Virus record (IMG/VR): IMGVR_UViG_3300049596_000679
Coordinates: 1 to 64,000 of that record
Length of the DNA stretch: 64,000 nucleotides
Direction: 5' to 3' (one strand)
Source: a virus
Each line of letters opens with the position of its first letter. Within the stretch, counting starts at the first letter, position 1. Below are positions 7,680 through 18,847 of this stretch, one piece after another. The notes below the pieces were generated by a model. The model saw only the letters and a program-made list of their open reading frames with translations, ran no database searches and was not told the DNA's origin. The position numbers and the translations under genes are program-made.

Positions 7680-9518
7680 ATGGCTGAGAAAAAAATATCA
7701 TACACAACCAGAGATTTTCAGGGAATAAGAACTGAGTTAATTAATTTTACCCGTACTTATTATCCTGATTTAGTACAGAACTTTAACGACGCTGGGGTTT
7801 TTTCAGTAATGTTAGATTTAAATGCTGCCGTTACAGATAACCTACAATTTAATATTGATAGAAGTATTCAAGAAACGGTATTACAATATGCTCAACAAAA
7901 ATCTTCAGTATATAATATCGCTAAGACTTACGGGTTAAAAATTCCGGGTCAAAGACCTTCGGTATCATTAGTTGATTTTTCAATAACGGTTCCTGCATTT
8001 GGTGATAGGGAAGATTTAAGGTATTGTGGTATTCTAAGACGAGGATCCCAAGTAAGTGGTGCAGGACAACCATTTGAAACCGTTTATGACATTGATTTTG
8101 CCTCAGCAATAAATTCTGAAGGCACATTAAATAGATTAAAGATTCCTAACTTTGATGCTAATGGTAAAATATTAAATTACAACATTGTAAAAAGGGAAGT
8201 TGTTGTAAACGGGTTTACAAAAGTATTCAAACGAGTTATTACGCCAAACGATGTAAAACCATTCTTTGAATTATTCTTACCTGAAAAAAATGTTTTAGGT
8301 ATAACAAGTGTCCTTTTAAAAGATGGGACTCAATTTAATACAATTCCAAATCCACAGGACTTTTTAGGGTTAAACGATAGATGGTATGAAGTTAAGGCAC
8401 TTGCTGAAGATAGAGTATTCATTGAAGACCCAACTAAGGTTTCTGATCAACCTGGTACTAAGGTTGGTAAATATATTTTAACTAACACTAAATTTACATC
8501 TGAGTATACACCTGAAGGTTATTTAAAAATGACATTTGGTGGTGGTAATGTTTCTGCTGAAGAACAACTTAGAGATTTTGCAAGATCAGGTAAAGGATTT
8601 GATTTAAATAAATATTCTAATAATTTAGCTTTAGGTGCGGCTCTAAAGTCAAACACAACATTGTTTATACAATATAGAGTTGGTGGTGGACAAGCAACTA
8701 ATTTAGGTATTAATGTAATCAATCAAATTGGTACTGTTTCATTCTTTGTTAATGGTCCATCGGAAAGTATTAACAGATCTGTTATTAATACATTGAAATG
8801 TAATAACGTTACTGCGGCGATTGGAGGGGCAAACGCACCAACACTCGAAGAAGTGAGAAATATGGTATCATATAACTTCTCAGCTCAAAACAGAGCGGTT
8901 ACAATAAATGACTACGAATCTATCATTAGAACAATGCCATCTCAGTTCGGAGCACCTGCAAAAGTTGCAATTACTGAAGAGAACAATATGATAAAGATAA
9001 AAATGTTATCTTACGACACAAGTGGTAATTTAACTGACACGGTTTCTAACACATTAAAAACTAATGTTGCAAACTACCTATCAAATTATAGGATGATTAA
9101 CGACTACATTTCAATCGAAAGTGCAAACCCAATTGATTTAGCGGTTAATGTTGATGTTGTATTAGACGCTAGTCAAAACCAAGGCGCGGTTGTATCTAAA
9201 ATCATTGATATTATTTCAACATACTTTAGTCCTACAACAAGACAATTAGGTCAAAATGTTGTTGTTTCTGAGTTAAGAAGATTAATCCAAGCAGAAAATG
9301 GAATAATAAGTATTTCTGATATAGAATTCTTTAATAAAGTTGGGGGACAATACTCGTCAAATCAAACATCTCAAAAATATTCAAATCCCGCAACTAAACA
9401 AATTCAATTAATTGCAGATACAATTTTTGCTGAACCTACTCAAATCTATCAAATTAGATTTCCTAACAAAGACATAAATGTTAGGGTAATCAATTTAAGT
9501 ACGGTTAATTTTTCCTAA
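7680..9518 (+). CDS. gp6: Baseplate wedge protein gp6-like (baseplate J family)
   Basis: This looks like the core wedge protein that builds the iris-like inner ring of the baseplate. The N-terminus (YTTRDFQGIRTELINF, then YPDLVQNFNDAGVFSVMLDLNA) is typical of gp6/baseplate J proteins. VTINDYESIIRTMPSQFGAP near residues 406-425 matches the conserved C-terminal J domain. Its 612 residues compare with 660 in T4. It follows gp25 directly. The next gene is 71 bases away with its own TATTTAT element. Confidence 0.88.
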   Translation: MAEKKISYTTRDFQGIRTELINFTRTYYPDLVQNFNDAGVFSVMLDLNAAVTDNLQFNIDRSIQETVLQYAQQKSSVYNIAKTYGLKIPGQRPSVSLVDFSITVPAFGDREDLRYCGILRRGSQVSGAGQPFETVYDIDFASAINSEGTLNRLKIPNFDANGKILNYNIVKREVVVNGFTKVFKRVITPNDVKPFFELFLPEKNVLGITSVLLKDGTQFNTIPNPQDFLGLNDRWYEVKALAEDRVFIEDPTKVSDQPGTKVGKYILTNTKFTSEYTPEGYLKMTFGGGNVSAEEQLRDFARSGKGFDLNKYSNNLALGAALKSNTTLFIQYRVGGGQATNLGINVINQIGTVSFFVNGPSESINRSVINTLKCNNVTAAIGGANAPTLEEVRNMVSYNFSAQNRAVTINDYESIIRTMPSQFGAPAKVAITEENNMIKIKMLSYDTSGNLTDTVSNTLKTNVANYLSNYRMINDYISIESANPIDLAVNVDVVLDASQNQGAVVSKIIDIISTYFSPTTRQLGQNVVVSELRRLIQAENGIISISDIEFFNKVGGQYSSNQTSQKYSNPATKQIQLIADTIFAEPTQIYQIRFPNKDINVRVINLSTVNFS

Positions 9519-9568
9519 TAATTTATTTTTTTTTAATTAGAACTATTTTTTGAAAATAGGAAATAAAC

Positions 9569-9575
9569 TATTTAT
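9569..9575 (+). promoter_or_regulatory. TATTTAT element before the 1,833-residue structural gene
   Basis: TATTTAT in the 71-base gap after gp6 ends 14 bases before the ATG at 9590. The spacing fits a -10-like element with a short leader. Confidence 0.5.
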
Positions 9576-9589
9576 CAAAAAAGACTTTA

Positions 9590-12500
9590 ATGCCAAAATC
9601 ATATAGAATAAGGACTCAAGTAGGAGTTGACAAATACATCAATGTAAAATTAGACCAAGATTTTGATTTTTTAGAGATCCTATCTTTAAAAATAAATCAA
9701 TCAGACCTTTATACAAAGGTGTGTTCTGACTACGGAGTTGTGGTTGGTAGAGTTGTTGTAAATGGTGGTTTTGGGTTACCAAATGCTAAAGTGTCTATAT
9801 TCATACCTCTTACATCTGAAGATGCGTTAAATCCCACAATATCTGAATTATATCCATATAAGACTTTATCCGACAATAATGATGCTGGTTATAGATATAA
9901 CCTATTACCTCATGACCCATCTTATAGTGTTCATGCGGCGACAGGGACATTTCCAAATAGAGAGGAAGTATTAATAGATCAAACTTACATTGAGGTTTAT
10001 GACAAATATTACAAGTATACCGTTAAAACAAATGATAGTGGTGATTATATGATATTTGGAGTTCCTGTTGGAACTCAAACTATTTTTATGGATGTTGATT
10101 TATCCGATATTGGATGTTTCTCATTAACACCACAAGATTTAATTAATGCGGGACAAGCGACTGAAACACAAGTTAATGGATCAACATTTAAAAAGTCATC
10201 TAATTTAAGTGAATTACCACAAATTAAAACATTAAATAAAAATGTTGATATTTCGCCTCTTTGGGGACAAGAAGACATTTGTCAAATAGGTATTACTAGA
10301 GTTGATTTTGATTTAACTAATGAAGCAAACGTAACGATTAGGCCTAATGCAATTTTAATGGGGTCTCTTATTTCTACAACAAATGATGACGCACTTAAAA
10401 CAAATTGTAAACCAAAAAACAATACAGGTAATTTATGTGAGTTAATTGCAGGACCTGGTCAGATATTATCTATTAGACAAACAATATACCCTGATAAAAA
10501 TAATTTACCAATTCTTGAGGAACATAAGTTTGAACAAGATGGTAAGATTATAGATGGGGATGGATCGTTTTTAGCAAATGTTCCTATGAACTTGGATTAC
10601 ATTATTACAAATGAATTTGGAGAACAAGTAATATCTAACGACCCAAAAAAGGGAATCCCAACAAAAGGAAAATATAGGTTTAAATTTAAATGGAGTAATG
10701 AAGGAGGATTACAAAATGAGTTCCAAAGAGCAAATTTTTTAGTACCAAATATAAAAGAACATGGTTGGGTGTCAAGTAGTACTGACCCATTTGACCCAAG
10801 TTCAACAACACCATTTTCTATTATAATGCCGTCAACATTTCCTATTAACCCTCCACAATATACGGGATCAACAATTGCGGCAACTAATGGTGGGCTTTTA
10901 TTTGGTGATTCCATTAATAGTAAAAAATTCACAATTTATATTGATAGTGGTAGTGGACCACAACCTTATTATGGTGATATAACTGTTATACCCGTTAATG
11001 CTGGTGATATTATTTTGGCAGTTTCAGAACCAACAGATAATACACAACAACAAGAAGTTAATTTTACTTTTTATCCTCAGAATTATTTTGATTTATTAAG
11101 GTCATATACTTTTAGTTTAGATTGGGATGACTATGTTGACCCTTTATCTGCAATCAATTGTGAGGATACATTCTATGAACTGAACTATAATAAAGTTTAT
11201 ACTACGGCAATGTTTCTTGATAGATACAAAAATGGTGTATCAAGAGGTAGACACTTAGGTATTAAAGAAATTGATGATAGAGGTTGTAAATCAACGGTAA
11301 ATACATTTCCATCTAACGACATTATTAGAAATTTTGATTTTATATTTTTCATATTCAATATACTAATTAATGTTCTAACATTTCCATTATTAGTGTTATT
11401 ATTTGTTGCTCACTTTATTGCGTTTGCGTGGCCTGTTTTAAAGTACTTATTAATTGTTTTAGGGATATATTTTGCTTTTGACGCTATAAGGGATATGATT
11501 GACTGGATAAACTCGTTAATTGAGGTATTTGCATTTGCACCATTAGGTGGACCTGTAATTAATTTTGGTTTGATTTTAAGAATTGTCGCACAAGCATTAT
11601 CATTCATATTTAGGTTAGCGTTATCAATTGCGTTTATTGTATTTACAATAAAATACCTTCTTAAAATAAAAAACTTCCCAAGAATAGGGTTACCTATGAT
11701 ATCTTATCCTGAGTGTACAAGTTGTGATTGTGATTGTGGGCCGGCAACTTTAGATGATGATATTGATGCAAATTCAGTTAGTGATTCAATTACTGAACAA
11801 CAAACAGATACAGTTGAGGTTCAACTTGGTCAGGCAAACGGATTTTTGGCACCTGTTAATACCCCTGCATCATATAATGTTATTCATCCTAACAATCAAA
11901 ATAACCCTATTGAGGATCAAATGAAACGTAAAAGAGGTCCATTTTGGAATGGACCTTGTCTTGATGGTACTACAGATTTATGTTATGATTGTGGTGTACC
12001 ATCATTAATTACTGCGGCGATGGGACAAGATATAACACCTGAAGTTGCGGCAAGAGGTATTGTTGACTATCAACGAATGTTCTCAGGTTATGATATATTA
12101 AGCGCAACGGGAGTAGTAAATGAAACTACTATTTTTAGTAATGAATTTGCTTTATACCATGCCCCACAACCATTCATATTTTCCGCTTGGGATAACGCTG
12201 GTAATGACCCAAGAGGTTTTGCTTTTCCAACTAAACAAACTTTTCCTCAAAAATTAAATGAATTTAACACAAGAGATAAATATTTTGATTCTTATGGTGG
12301 TGCAAATAGAATAAAAAGTTTTGTTAACCCATCTTTAAATGGTAATACTTTTTTTGAAGATCAAATAATAGTTCTTTTAGCTAATCCAGGAACTAAAGAT
12401 CAAATGCAAGTTGGTAAACCAATTAGTTTTAATGACCCATTAAAATCTAATGGTTATGTTAACATAACAGGAGGCACATTAAACGAATTTGGTAATAATG

Positions 12501-15091
12501 CAATTACAGGTACAACAACAACAGGTCAAACATCAATATCCGTTACTTATGCGAACCCTTCAAATATTAATGATACGTTTGGAAATACAACACCTTTTAT
12601 AATTACCCAACCTGCATTCTCAAATATAACATCATCAATTATTGGTGATGAGGCGGGGTATTTACAATACCCCACTGATGTGGAATATTATCAGATGATA
12701 ACAGGTATGACCGCTTCTGATTTCTTAACGATATGTGGTAGTAGTAGTAACTCTGGCACATTTCCCACAAGTTCATTTTTAAAACATAGAATTGGATTTT
12801 TATATCCTTGTGGTAATGGTTATACGTCATATGATGCTGGTGAGGCCTTTACCCAAATGACAAATTATGAAAATTTTGAAATTATCATACTTAATAGAGG
12901 TGTTGACGTACATACCGCACCACAAAAAATAAAATATGATTTATCAAGAATATTTGGTAAATCGTTTGGTAACGTTATAACACCTGAAGGTGATTACTAT
13001 TTAAATGTGCCAATAAAACCAACAGGATTAAAACCGGCAAGTAATAACACCTTAACAAACTCGTCAACTAATCTTTATTTCCCATCATATAACTTTGATA
13101 TAGGACCTGCGAATGGAGCAAACCCTAACTATACTGCGTTTACTTCAAACTATCCTTATTATTATTTATCTACGGATGATCTTAGTGTTGTTGCCGATTA
13201 CCAACCAGTTAGTGGATGGCAATTTATTGGATCTTCTTCATTAACTAATACTCCAAGAACGATATTACAATCAAGTTTCTATACGATACCATCATTTATT
13301 TTACCAGTATCTCCATATACTAATTCTCCATACATTGGGGGAGGTACATTTTTAGGGAAAAAAAATAATGCTGGTTACCCTAGTTGTGGTAATAGTAGTA
13401 ATGCGAATACACCTAATAATGGTGACCCAGCTAAAGGAGAAATTGGTGTTGTGCCATCAAACCAATTATCTGCGTTATACTCACCTGTTTATTATCGATA
13501 TGGATTACCTGGTGTAAATTTTAACGATAAAACTAAAATGGTTATGAGAAGTGACCGACTACCAACATCTACAAAAACTGAAGATGGTTTTGGATCAAAA
13601 ACAGGTTTTGCGTTACATCAAAATAATAATTTTACATTTTATAATGCGGATGGAAGTTCTTCGTCATCAGGTAATGGTGTTGCGTCTGATTTAGCGTCAG
13701 GTAATCAATTTGATTTACCTGATGGAATAGCTTCAATTGCCTCTACATTAACTTGTGATGATATGGTTTCATTACAATGTTATCAAGGTTCGGGTAATAA
13801 CGTAACCGTAATACCACCTAATCAATGTGTTGTACCTGAGGGTAGAGTTAAAAAAGGTTGTTATTGTTTATTAAATAAAAATTACATCTCACAATACGAT
13901 GAAGATGTAAAATTATTCTTAGAATGGAAAACAAGATTTACAATTACATTTGCTGCTTGTCGTGGAGTATTTGCCCAAGTATTCCAAAACAATTGGATAA
14001 ATGGGGTGTTATATATGTTCTCATTTAATAAGACCGCAACATATGCCGCCTTGTCTACTATACCAACATATAATTATTGTGATGATGTTATTGTTTTTAA
14101 TAAATTAAGTAATAGTTTTTATTATAGATCTTCGCCATGGAAAGCCAGTACTCAACAATTTATTGGGAAAAACAAACCTTTGGTTAATCCATTATGGCCA
14201 ACATCTATAATCAATGGTTATCCTGGTTTAGGGTATAATGAAAAACAAATCCAATTCCCAACAACGATTGCTGATTTAGGACCTAGAGATCAATTCATTA
14301 CTGAGATATGTAATAACTCAAATTTTAATGGATATATGGTTGATCAAGTTAAATCTACTTCTTATCAAGACACATCAGATATAATCCAAATTGGATTTTT
14401 ATCTAGATTATTAAATGATACGTTTAGACAGACAATCTTACCTATAGCGGTGGGTGGTGGTAGTACCGAAGGTAAGGGTATTATCCAATTCTTTAATAGT
14501 ACTAGAAAAGCGGATAGAATAGATGGTGATTTTGCTCAAGCATTATCAATAAACTCTGAATGGAAAATTAACCCATTTATTTTTGAAAATTACCCTAATC
14601 CAAATTCAATTTATTTTGGTAATGATAACCAATCACCCGCAAGACCTGTGTTTGGTATTTTATTTGAAACTCCAACTGATGAATATAAATATAGAAGAAG
14701 ATTTACACCTGGTGTTGAAACATATAGTCAATCACCATTAATACAAGATTATTATGGTTTTCCAAAGACACAAGATGTTCCTCATTATCAATGGAAAATA
14801 GTGTCATCTCCAAATATATTTGGTTCTGAAAATAATAATTGGTATACATTTGGACCTTTTTTCCATAAGGGATATCAAAATTTAGATTTTAACATTGATC
14901 CGTATTTCCAATCTTCAACAACTAAATTAGGTATGATAACTAATTTTGATGTTAGTGGACAACCATTACCAACACCACAAGTATCGACACAAGTTATAGT
15001 TGGGGCACCATTCCATTTTTATTTTGGGTTAAATAATGGTAAAACCGCAATTGATAAATTTGTTAAATTATATGTAAATAACGAGGGATAA
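9590..15091 (+). CDS. Giant baseplate-region protein with a membrane-like segment
   Basis: This 1,833-residue protein occupies the place of T4 gp7, directly after gp6, but I cannot confirm homology. The N-terminal part contains a carboxypeptidase-regulatory-like or Ig-like stretch (VVVGRVVVNGGFGLPNAKV near residue 45, then TVKTNDSGDYMIFGVP near 144). Residues about 580-695 form four or five hydrophobic helices, highly unusual for a baseplate protein. A cysteine cluster, CTSCDCDCG, follows directly near 707. The rest is Asn/Thr/Gly-rich and beta-like, as in fibre or wedge proteins. It could be a wedge protein with a membrane-piercing segment, or a tape-measure-like component. Confidence 0.72.
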   Translation: MPKSYRIRTQVGVDKYINVKLDQDFDFLEILSLKINQSDLYTKVCSDYGVVVGRVVVNGGFGLPNAKVSIFIPLTSEDALNPTISELYPYKTLSDNNDAGYRYNLLPHDPSYSVHAATGTFPNREEVLIDQTYIEVYDKYYKYTVKTNDSGDYMIFGVPVGTQTIFMDVDLSDIGCFSLTPQDLINAGQATETQVNGSTFKKSSNLSELPQIKTLNKNVDISPLWGQEDICQIGITRVDFDLTNEANVTIRPNAILMGSLISTTNDDALKTNCKPKNNTGNLCELIAGPGQILSIRQTIYPDKNNLPILEEHKFEQDGKIIDGDGSFLANVPMNLDYIITNEFGEQVISNDPKKGIPTKGKYRFKFKWSNEGGLQNEFQRANFLVPNIKEHGWVSSSTDPFDPSSTTPFSIIMPSTFPINPPQYTGSTIAATNGGLLFGDSINSKKFTIYIDSGSGPQPYYGDITVIPVNAGDIILAVSEPTDNTQQQEVNFTFYPQNYFDLLRSYTFSLDWDDYVDPLSAINCEDTFYELNYNKVYTTAMFLDRYKNGVSRGRHLGIKEIDDRGCKSTVNTFPSNDIIRNFDFIFFIFNILINVLTFPLLVLLFVAHFIAFAWPVLKYLLIVLGIYFAFDAIRDMIDWINSLIEVFAFAPLGGPVINFGLILRIVAQALSFIFRLALSIAFIVFTIKYLLKIKNFPRIGLPMISYPECTSCDCDCGPATLDDDIDANSVSDSITEQQTDTVEVQLGQANGFLAPVNTPASYNVIHPNNQNNPIEDQMKRKRGPFWNGPCLDGTTDLCYDCGVPSLITAAMGQDITPEVAARGIVDYQRMFSGYDILSATGVVNETTIFSNEFALYHAPQPFIFSAWDNAGNDPRGFAFPTKQTFPQKLNEFNTRDKYFDSYGGANRIKSFVNPSLNGNTFFEDQIIVLLANPGTKDQMQVGKPISFNDPLKSNGYVNITGGTLNEFGNNAITGTTTTGQTSISVTYANPSNINDTFGNTTPFIITQPAFSNITSSIIGDEAGYLQYPTDVEYYQMITGMTASDFLTICGSSSNSGTFPTSSFLKHRIGFLYPCGNGYTSYDAGEAFTQMTNYENFEIIILNRGVDVHTAPQKIKYDLSRIFGKSFGNVITPEGDYYLNVPIKPTGLKPASNNTLTNSSTNLYFPSYNFDIGPANGANPNYTAFTSNYPYYYLSTDDLSVVADYQPVSGWQFIGSSSLTNTPRTILQSSFYTIPSFILPVSPYTNSPYIGGGTFLGKKNNAGYPSCGNSSNANTPNNGDPAKGEIGVVPSNQLSALYSPVYYRYGLPGVNFNDKTKMVMRSDRLPTSTKTEDGFGSKTGFALHQNNNFTFYNADGSSSSSGNGVASDLASGNQFDLPDGIASIASTLTCDDMVSLQCYQGSGNNVTVIPPNQCVVPEGRVKKGCYCLLNKNYISQYDEDVKLFLEWKTRFTITFAACRGVFAQVFQNNWINGVLYMFSFNKTATYAALSTIPTYNYCDDVIVFNKLSNSFYYRSSPWKASTQQFIGKNKPLVNPLWPTSIINGYPGLGYNEKQIQFPTTIADLGPRDQFITEICNNSNFNGYMVDQVKSTSYQDTSDIIQIGFLSRLLNDTFRQTILPIAVGGGSTEGKGIIQFFNSTRKADRIDGDFAQALSINSEWKINPFIFENYPNPNSIYFGNDNQSPARPVFGILFETPTDEYKYRRRFTPGVETYSQSPLIQDYYGFPKTQDVPHYQWKIVSSPNIFGSENNNWYTFGPFFHKGYQNLDFNIDPYFQSSTTKLGMITNFDVSGQPLPTPQVSTQVIVGAPFHFYFGLNNGKTAIDKFVKLYVNNEG

Positions 15092-15092
15092 G

Positions 15093-16826
15093 ATGATAGA
15101 TAACTCAACAAATATTGTGTTAGGAAGTTTAAGATATAAGGGATCAAGTGATACCGATCTTTTTATTGACGTTCCTTTGGAACAAACGGAAAAAGAAATA
15201 GTTGAATTTGATAGAAATGTTGACTTAAGTTTACAACAAGTTTTTGATGACGAAAGGCAATCATCATCAATTTTTAGACCTGTAACTAAATACACGTTTT
15301 TATTTAAAAATGAATACACAGGATCAACAACTTATGTCCCATATAGAAATAACTTGTATTACACAAATGAGATTAATAATTCAATATCTTATGGTACAAA
15401 CCCTAACACGCCTTGGGAAGGGTATCCACAATATAGTGAATTTGATTTTATTAGGGTTGATAATAATGTAGTAGGATATACTCAACCACCAAATAACCAT
15501 GTAACATTTATAAATAAAAGTGCCTCAACTTATAATTGGACTCATTATATGAGTTATGCGTATGGTAATGATTATACAAAACAATTATCTGCAATTGATA
15601 GTGAAACTACCGCATCTTGGTTTTGGATGGCGTCAGATGGTATACCATTTGTAATAATATCAGGTAGTGATGACAATGGTAATTATATTACGTTTAAATG
15701 TCCTATGAAACATGGGTTACTAACAGGAGAATTTGTTGAATTACCATTCAACTATAATGGAGAAACTATTTTTCAAGTTAATGGACTTGGTGATGATAAG
15801 TTTGGTAGTGAAGAATATATTTTTAAACTTTATAATGTTGGTTTTACTGGTACCACGTTCCAAAATGGAACCGCAAGTACATTTAAACGTATAATTAATA
15901 AAAGTAATAGTGGGGAAACAATGTCAGAATATTATGTTAGAAAACATAAAATTTTAACTAACTCAGAATGTGCTTTATTAATAAAGGCGGGATTTGAACA
16001 AAATATATTTGAATCAAAATCAAAATTTGAAAAAGATGTCTTAACTCCAAATAATATAAATAGGACTTCAGTAAAAGAAGGTAATCAATCATATACTTTA
16101 TCATTTAATTGTGATATTGATATTAATCCATTACGTGATAATCAAAATAGACCCATATCTGAATTGTATTTTACCACATTATGGAAAGGTTATTTTGGGT
16201 GGACTAAAGGTATGAAACAAGGGTGGGAATTTAATCAACCATTAGATAATGGTTTACCAAATTCTTGGTGGGATCAAAATAATTTTCTTTCAAATACAAA
16301 CATAACCGAAGGTCAATATAATTCAAATACATTACCACCTGTTGGCCCGTTTTACTATAATGAAGATTTAGTAACAGGAGATACAATTGATGGTGATTTT
16401 TGTGAATGGAATGATTACGAACAAACGGAGAGAGTAATTTCAAAGTATATTAATAAGATAATTTTTAATGATTTAAAATTTAATATTGAAACTGATGCTC
16501 AACCATCTAATGAATTCGGTTATTATTATTACCCCCATAGTCCAATTGTAATAAGAGAATATTCTGAATATATTGAAGAGGCCGACTCTAATTTAATATT
16601 AGATATCCCTGACTATGCATTTTATTCTAATTTATCAAATAGTTTCAGATGGAGAGATCTATATACTTATGGGTATATAGATACCAATGGTATTGGTGTT
16701 AACTATCCATTTATGAATAATAAACATTACCCATATGTTAATACTATTTTTAGATTAACACCAGAAGGGATAGGAGTACAAAACATAAACGCTATTGCAG
16801 AACCTATAGTTGATGAGTGTGAATAA
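15093..16826 (+). CDS. Large structural protein, baseplate region
   Basis: This 577-residue protein is Asn/Tyr/Thr-rich, as is typical of phage structural proteins. It starts 2 bases after the preceding stop and overlaps the next gene by 14 bases, so it belongs to one translationally coupled operon. Its first residues (NSTNIVLGSLRYKGSSDTDL) and the DIPIEMKWDF of the next protein both suggest baseplate or fibre-attachment subunits. No specific T4 counterpart is recognised. Confidence 0.65.
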   Translation: MIDNSTNIVLGSLRYKGSSDTDLFIDVPLEQTEKEIVEFDRNVDLSLQQVFDDERQSSSIFRPVTKYTFLFKNEYTGSTTYVPYRNNLYYTNEINNSISYGTNPNTPWEGYPQYSEFDFIRVDNNVVGYTQPPNNHVTFINKSASTYNWTHYMSYAYGNDYTKQLSAIDSETTASWFWMASDGIPFVIISGSDDNGNYITFKCPMKHGLLTGEFVELPFNYNGETIFQVNGLGDDKFGSEEYIFKLYNVGFTGTTFQNGTASTFKRIINKSNSGETMSEYYVRKHKILTNSECALLIKAGFEQNIFESKSKFEKDVLTPNNINRTSVKEGNQSYTLSFNCDIDINPLRDNQNRPISELYFTTLWKGYFGWTKGMKQGWEFNQPLDNGLPNSWWDQNNFLSNTNITEGQYNSNTLPPVGPFYYNEDLVTGDTIDGDFCEWNDYEQTERVISKYINKIIFNDLKFNIETDAQPSNEFGYYYYPHSPIVIREYSEYIEEADSNLILDIPDYAFYSNLSNSFRWRDLYTYGYIDTNGIGVNYPFMNNKHYPYVNTIFRLTPEGIGVQNINAIAEPIVDECE

Positions 16827-17622
16827 AATTAAAATAATAAGACCAACCACAAATAACTATGTGGATATTCCCATTGAAATGAAATGGGATTTTGCGGGTC
16901 ATGACGATAGTATTTTGGAATACCAAAAAGAGATGGTTAAGGAAATTATTGGGTCACCGAATGACTTTGAGATTAGTCGTTTTTCACATAATTCCAATAA
17001 TGTAGGAGAAACTGATATTAATTATGAATTTTATTTTTATGATAATGTATCACCAATAACCGCAAATACGATTAATCAAACAAATTGGGGAATATCTTAT
17101 ATAAATGAAGGTTTTACAAATGAGGAGGTATACTATTATACTAAACCTTTTACTAAGTCATTCTTTAAACTGGATTTTTACGATACTACTGATGAAAAAA
17201 CCCAACAAATTTATTTCACAATAATATTACCTGTACAACAAGGGGATTCTATGAGTGTAAGTTTAAATGTATTATTACCAAATGTTGACATTAGAAAACC
17301 CAAATTCAAATTGGATTATATTGGAGATAAAGAAGGGTTTTTCATTTATTGGTTAAGAGAAAGAAATTTTTACGATATAAGTGAATTTTATATGTCATCT
17401 AAATTTTTTGATGCAAAATTAGGGGTATATGTTGTAATGACTAATACGCCACAACCATTAATAACCCCAAATAAGTTTAATTTTTTACCCCAAGACTATT
17501 TTTATTACAAAGTAAACTTAGATTATAATAATAAGACATATGAAGTGTCATCTACCTCAACAACATTAAAGGTTGGTGAAGCATCGACACCAATAAAATG
17601 GTATGAATACGTAAACCCATAA
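16813..17622 (+). CDS. Structural protein, baseplate region
   Basis: This is a 269-residue protein of unknown family. I chose the ATG at 16813 over the in-frame TTG at 16810. It overlaps the upstream gene by 14 bases and the downstream gene by 1 base (TAATG). The composition is beta-rich and aromatic (YEFYFYDNVSP, FFIYWLRERNFYD). Stoichiometric assembly with its neighbours is suggested by the tight coupling only. Confidence 0.63.
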   Translation: MSVNKIKIIRPTTNNYVDIPIEMKWDFAGHDDSILEYQKEMVKEIIGSPNDFEISRFSHNSNNVGETDINYEFYFYDNVSPITANTINQTNWGISYINEGFTNEEVYYYTKPFTKSFFKLDFYDTTDEKTQQIYFTIILPVQQGDSMSVSLNVLLPNVDIRKPKFKLDYIGDKEGFFIYWLRERNFYDISEFYMSSKFFDAKLGVYVVMTNTPQPLITPNKFNFLPQDYFYYKVNLDYNNKTYEVSSTSTTLKVGEASTPIKWYEYVNP

Positions 17623-18800
17623 TGGAAGAACAAAAATATTACTTTAAAATATCTCCCGAAAACATTTACGGAGATCTTAGATTGGTTCAGTACACAGGTA
17701 ATACAGATATGTATGATATGACCGATCCTTGTTGTCCCATATTAACGGGGGAAACAAGTGTAACTGGTGTTGATTATATTGGAGTTTATACCGGAATGTC
17801 TTATGTCTTGTCAGGTGGTACAAATGGTGATTCACTTTTAACTGGATTAACAATCCCAATATTATTTACAGAAACTGCGGTTGATATGGGGTATTATTCT
17901 GTTTTTGATGGTGCGGTTTTACAAAAAGATGTTATTAATAATTTCTTATTTTCTGGAACAACAGGTAGTCCTTATACGTATTATTTTTATAATACTTCGG
18001 ACACCGAATTTATAAAATTCTTATCGTTAGTTACTTATGTTGTTGATTGGGGCGACGGGTCACCAACGGTAACACTTACAAATACTTCGCCAATTTCACA
18101 TAATTACCCAACTTCAAATAGTGAGTATCATATAACTATGACCGCTAATTCGCCATGGGGGATTTCAAAAATAACAAAAACAATTACTACACCATTTGAT
18201 GATGTTATAATATCAAACCCTAATGGTACCGCAACATTTACACCGGCTGGTGGTAATTGGACGGGAACATCATTCAATTATGATTACATTTTTAGTGGGG
18301 ATTCAAATACAGACATAAATGATTTCTTCAGTTACAATTATACAACCATACCATTCTTAATAACGGGATATACGGAATCAACTATGAATGATTTATCCCA
18401 ATATGGTCCAAAGGGTAATCTTTACGGTGGTAAATACAAGATAGGAATTCAGGTGACGGGAACTACAGGTAGTGTTGGTACTGTATGGGGACCTGATCCA
18501 AATGGATTATATACTGCATATACAATAAATCAAATTGATTATTTTGATTATGAAGATTTTACACTTTTTATGGTGTATTCATCGGGATTTACTCAAAATG
18601 ATTTAATAATGACTGGTTTAACTAAAAACGAAGCATTAATAAATGTTATTGATCAACCTGAGGTTCAAACTAATGTTTTTATTGAAAGAGGTAAAAACTC
18701 TGCCTTAGAATATATTGAAAGGATAGGTGAGGTTGATAATGTTGGGGACTTAGAAAAATATGGGTATGGATTTTTTAATGTCAAAAAAGACCTTAGTTAA
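17622..18800 (+). CDS. Structural protein with a PKD-like domain
   Basis: This 392-residue protein has a PKD-type beta-sandwich signature, VVDWGDGSPTVTL near residues 139-151, followed by SHNYPTSNSEYHITMTA. PKD domains are common in Bacteroidota surface proteins and phage tail appendages. It starts in a TAATG overlap with the upstream gene. A TATTTAT element sits immediately after its stop, so the baseplate operon probably has an internal promoter here. Confidence 0.68.
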   Translation: MEEQKYYFKISPENIYGDLRLVQYTGNTDMYDMTDPCCPILTGETSVTGVDYIGVYTGMSYVLSGGTNGDSLLTGLTIPILFTETAVDMGYYSVFDGAVLQKDVINNFLFSGTTGSPYTYYFYNTSDTEFIKFLSLVTYVVDWGDGSPTVTLTNTSPISHNYPTSNSEYHITMTANSPWGISKITKTITTPFDDVIISNPNGTATFTPAGGNWTGTSFNYDYIFSGDSNTDINDFFSYNYTTIPFLITGYTESTMNDLSQYGPKGNLYGGKYKIGIQVTGTTGSVGTVWGPDPNGLYTAYTINQIDYFDYEDFTLFMVYSSGFTQNDLIMTGLTKNEALINVIDQPEVQTNVFIERGKNSALEYIERIGEVDNVGDLEKYGYGFFNVKKDLS

Positions 18801-18801
18801 G

Positions 18802-18808
18802 TATTTAT
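18802..18808 (+). promoter_or_regulatory. TATTTAT element before the GTG-started gene at 18848
   Basis: TATTTAT lies one base after the previous stop and 39 bases before the GTG at 18848. It would leave a leader of about 30 bases, longer than at most other copies. Confidence 0.45.
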
Positions 18809-18847
18809 TAGGTAAGGAAAAATAAACTAAATATAAATTAAATTCTT

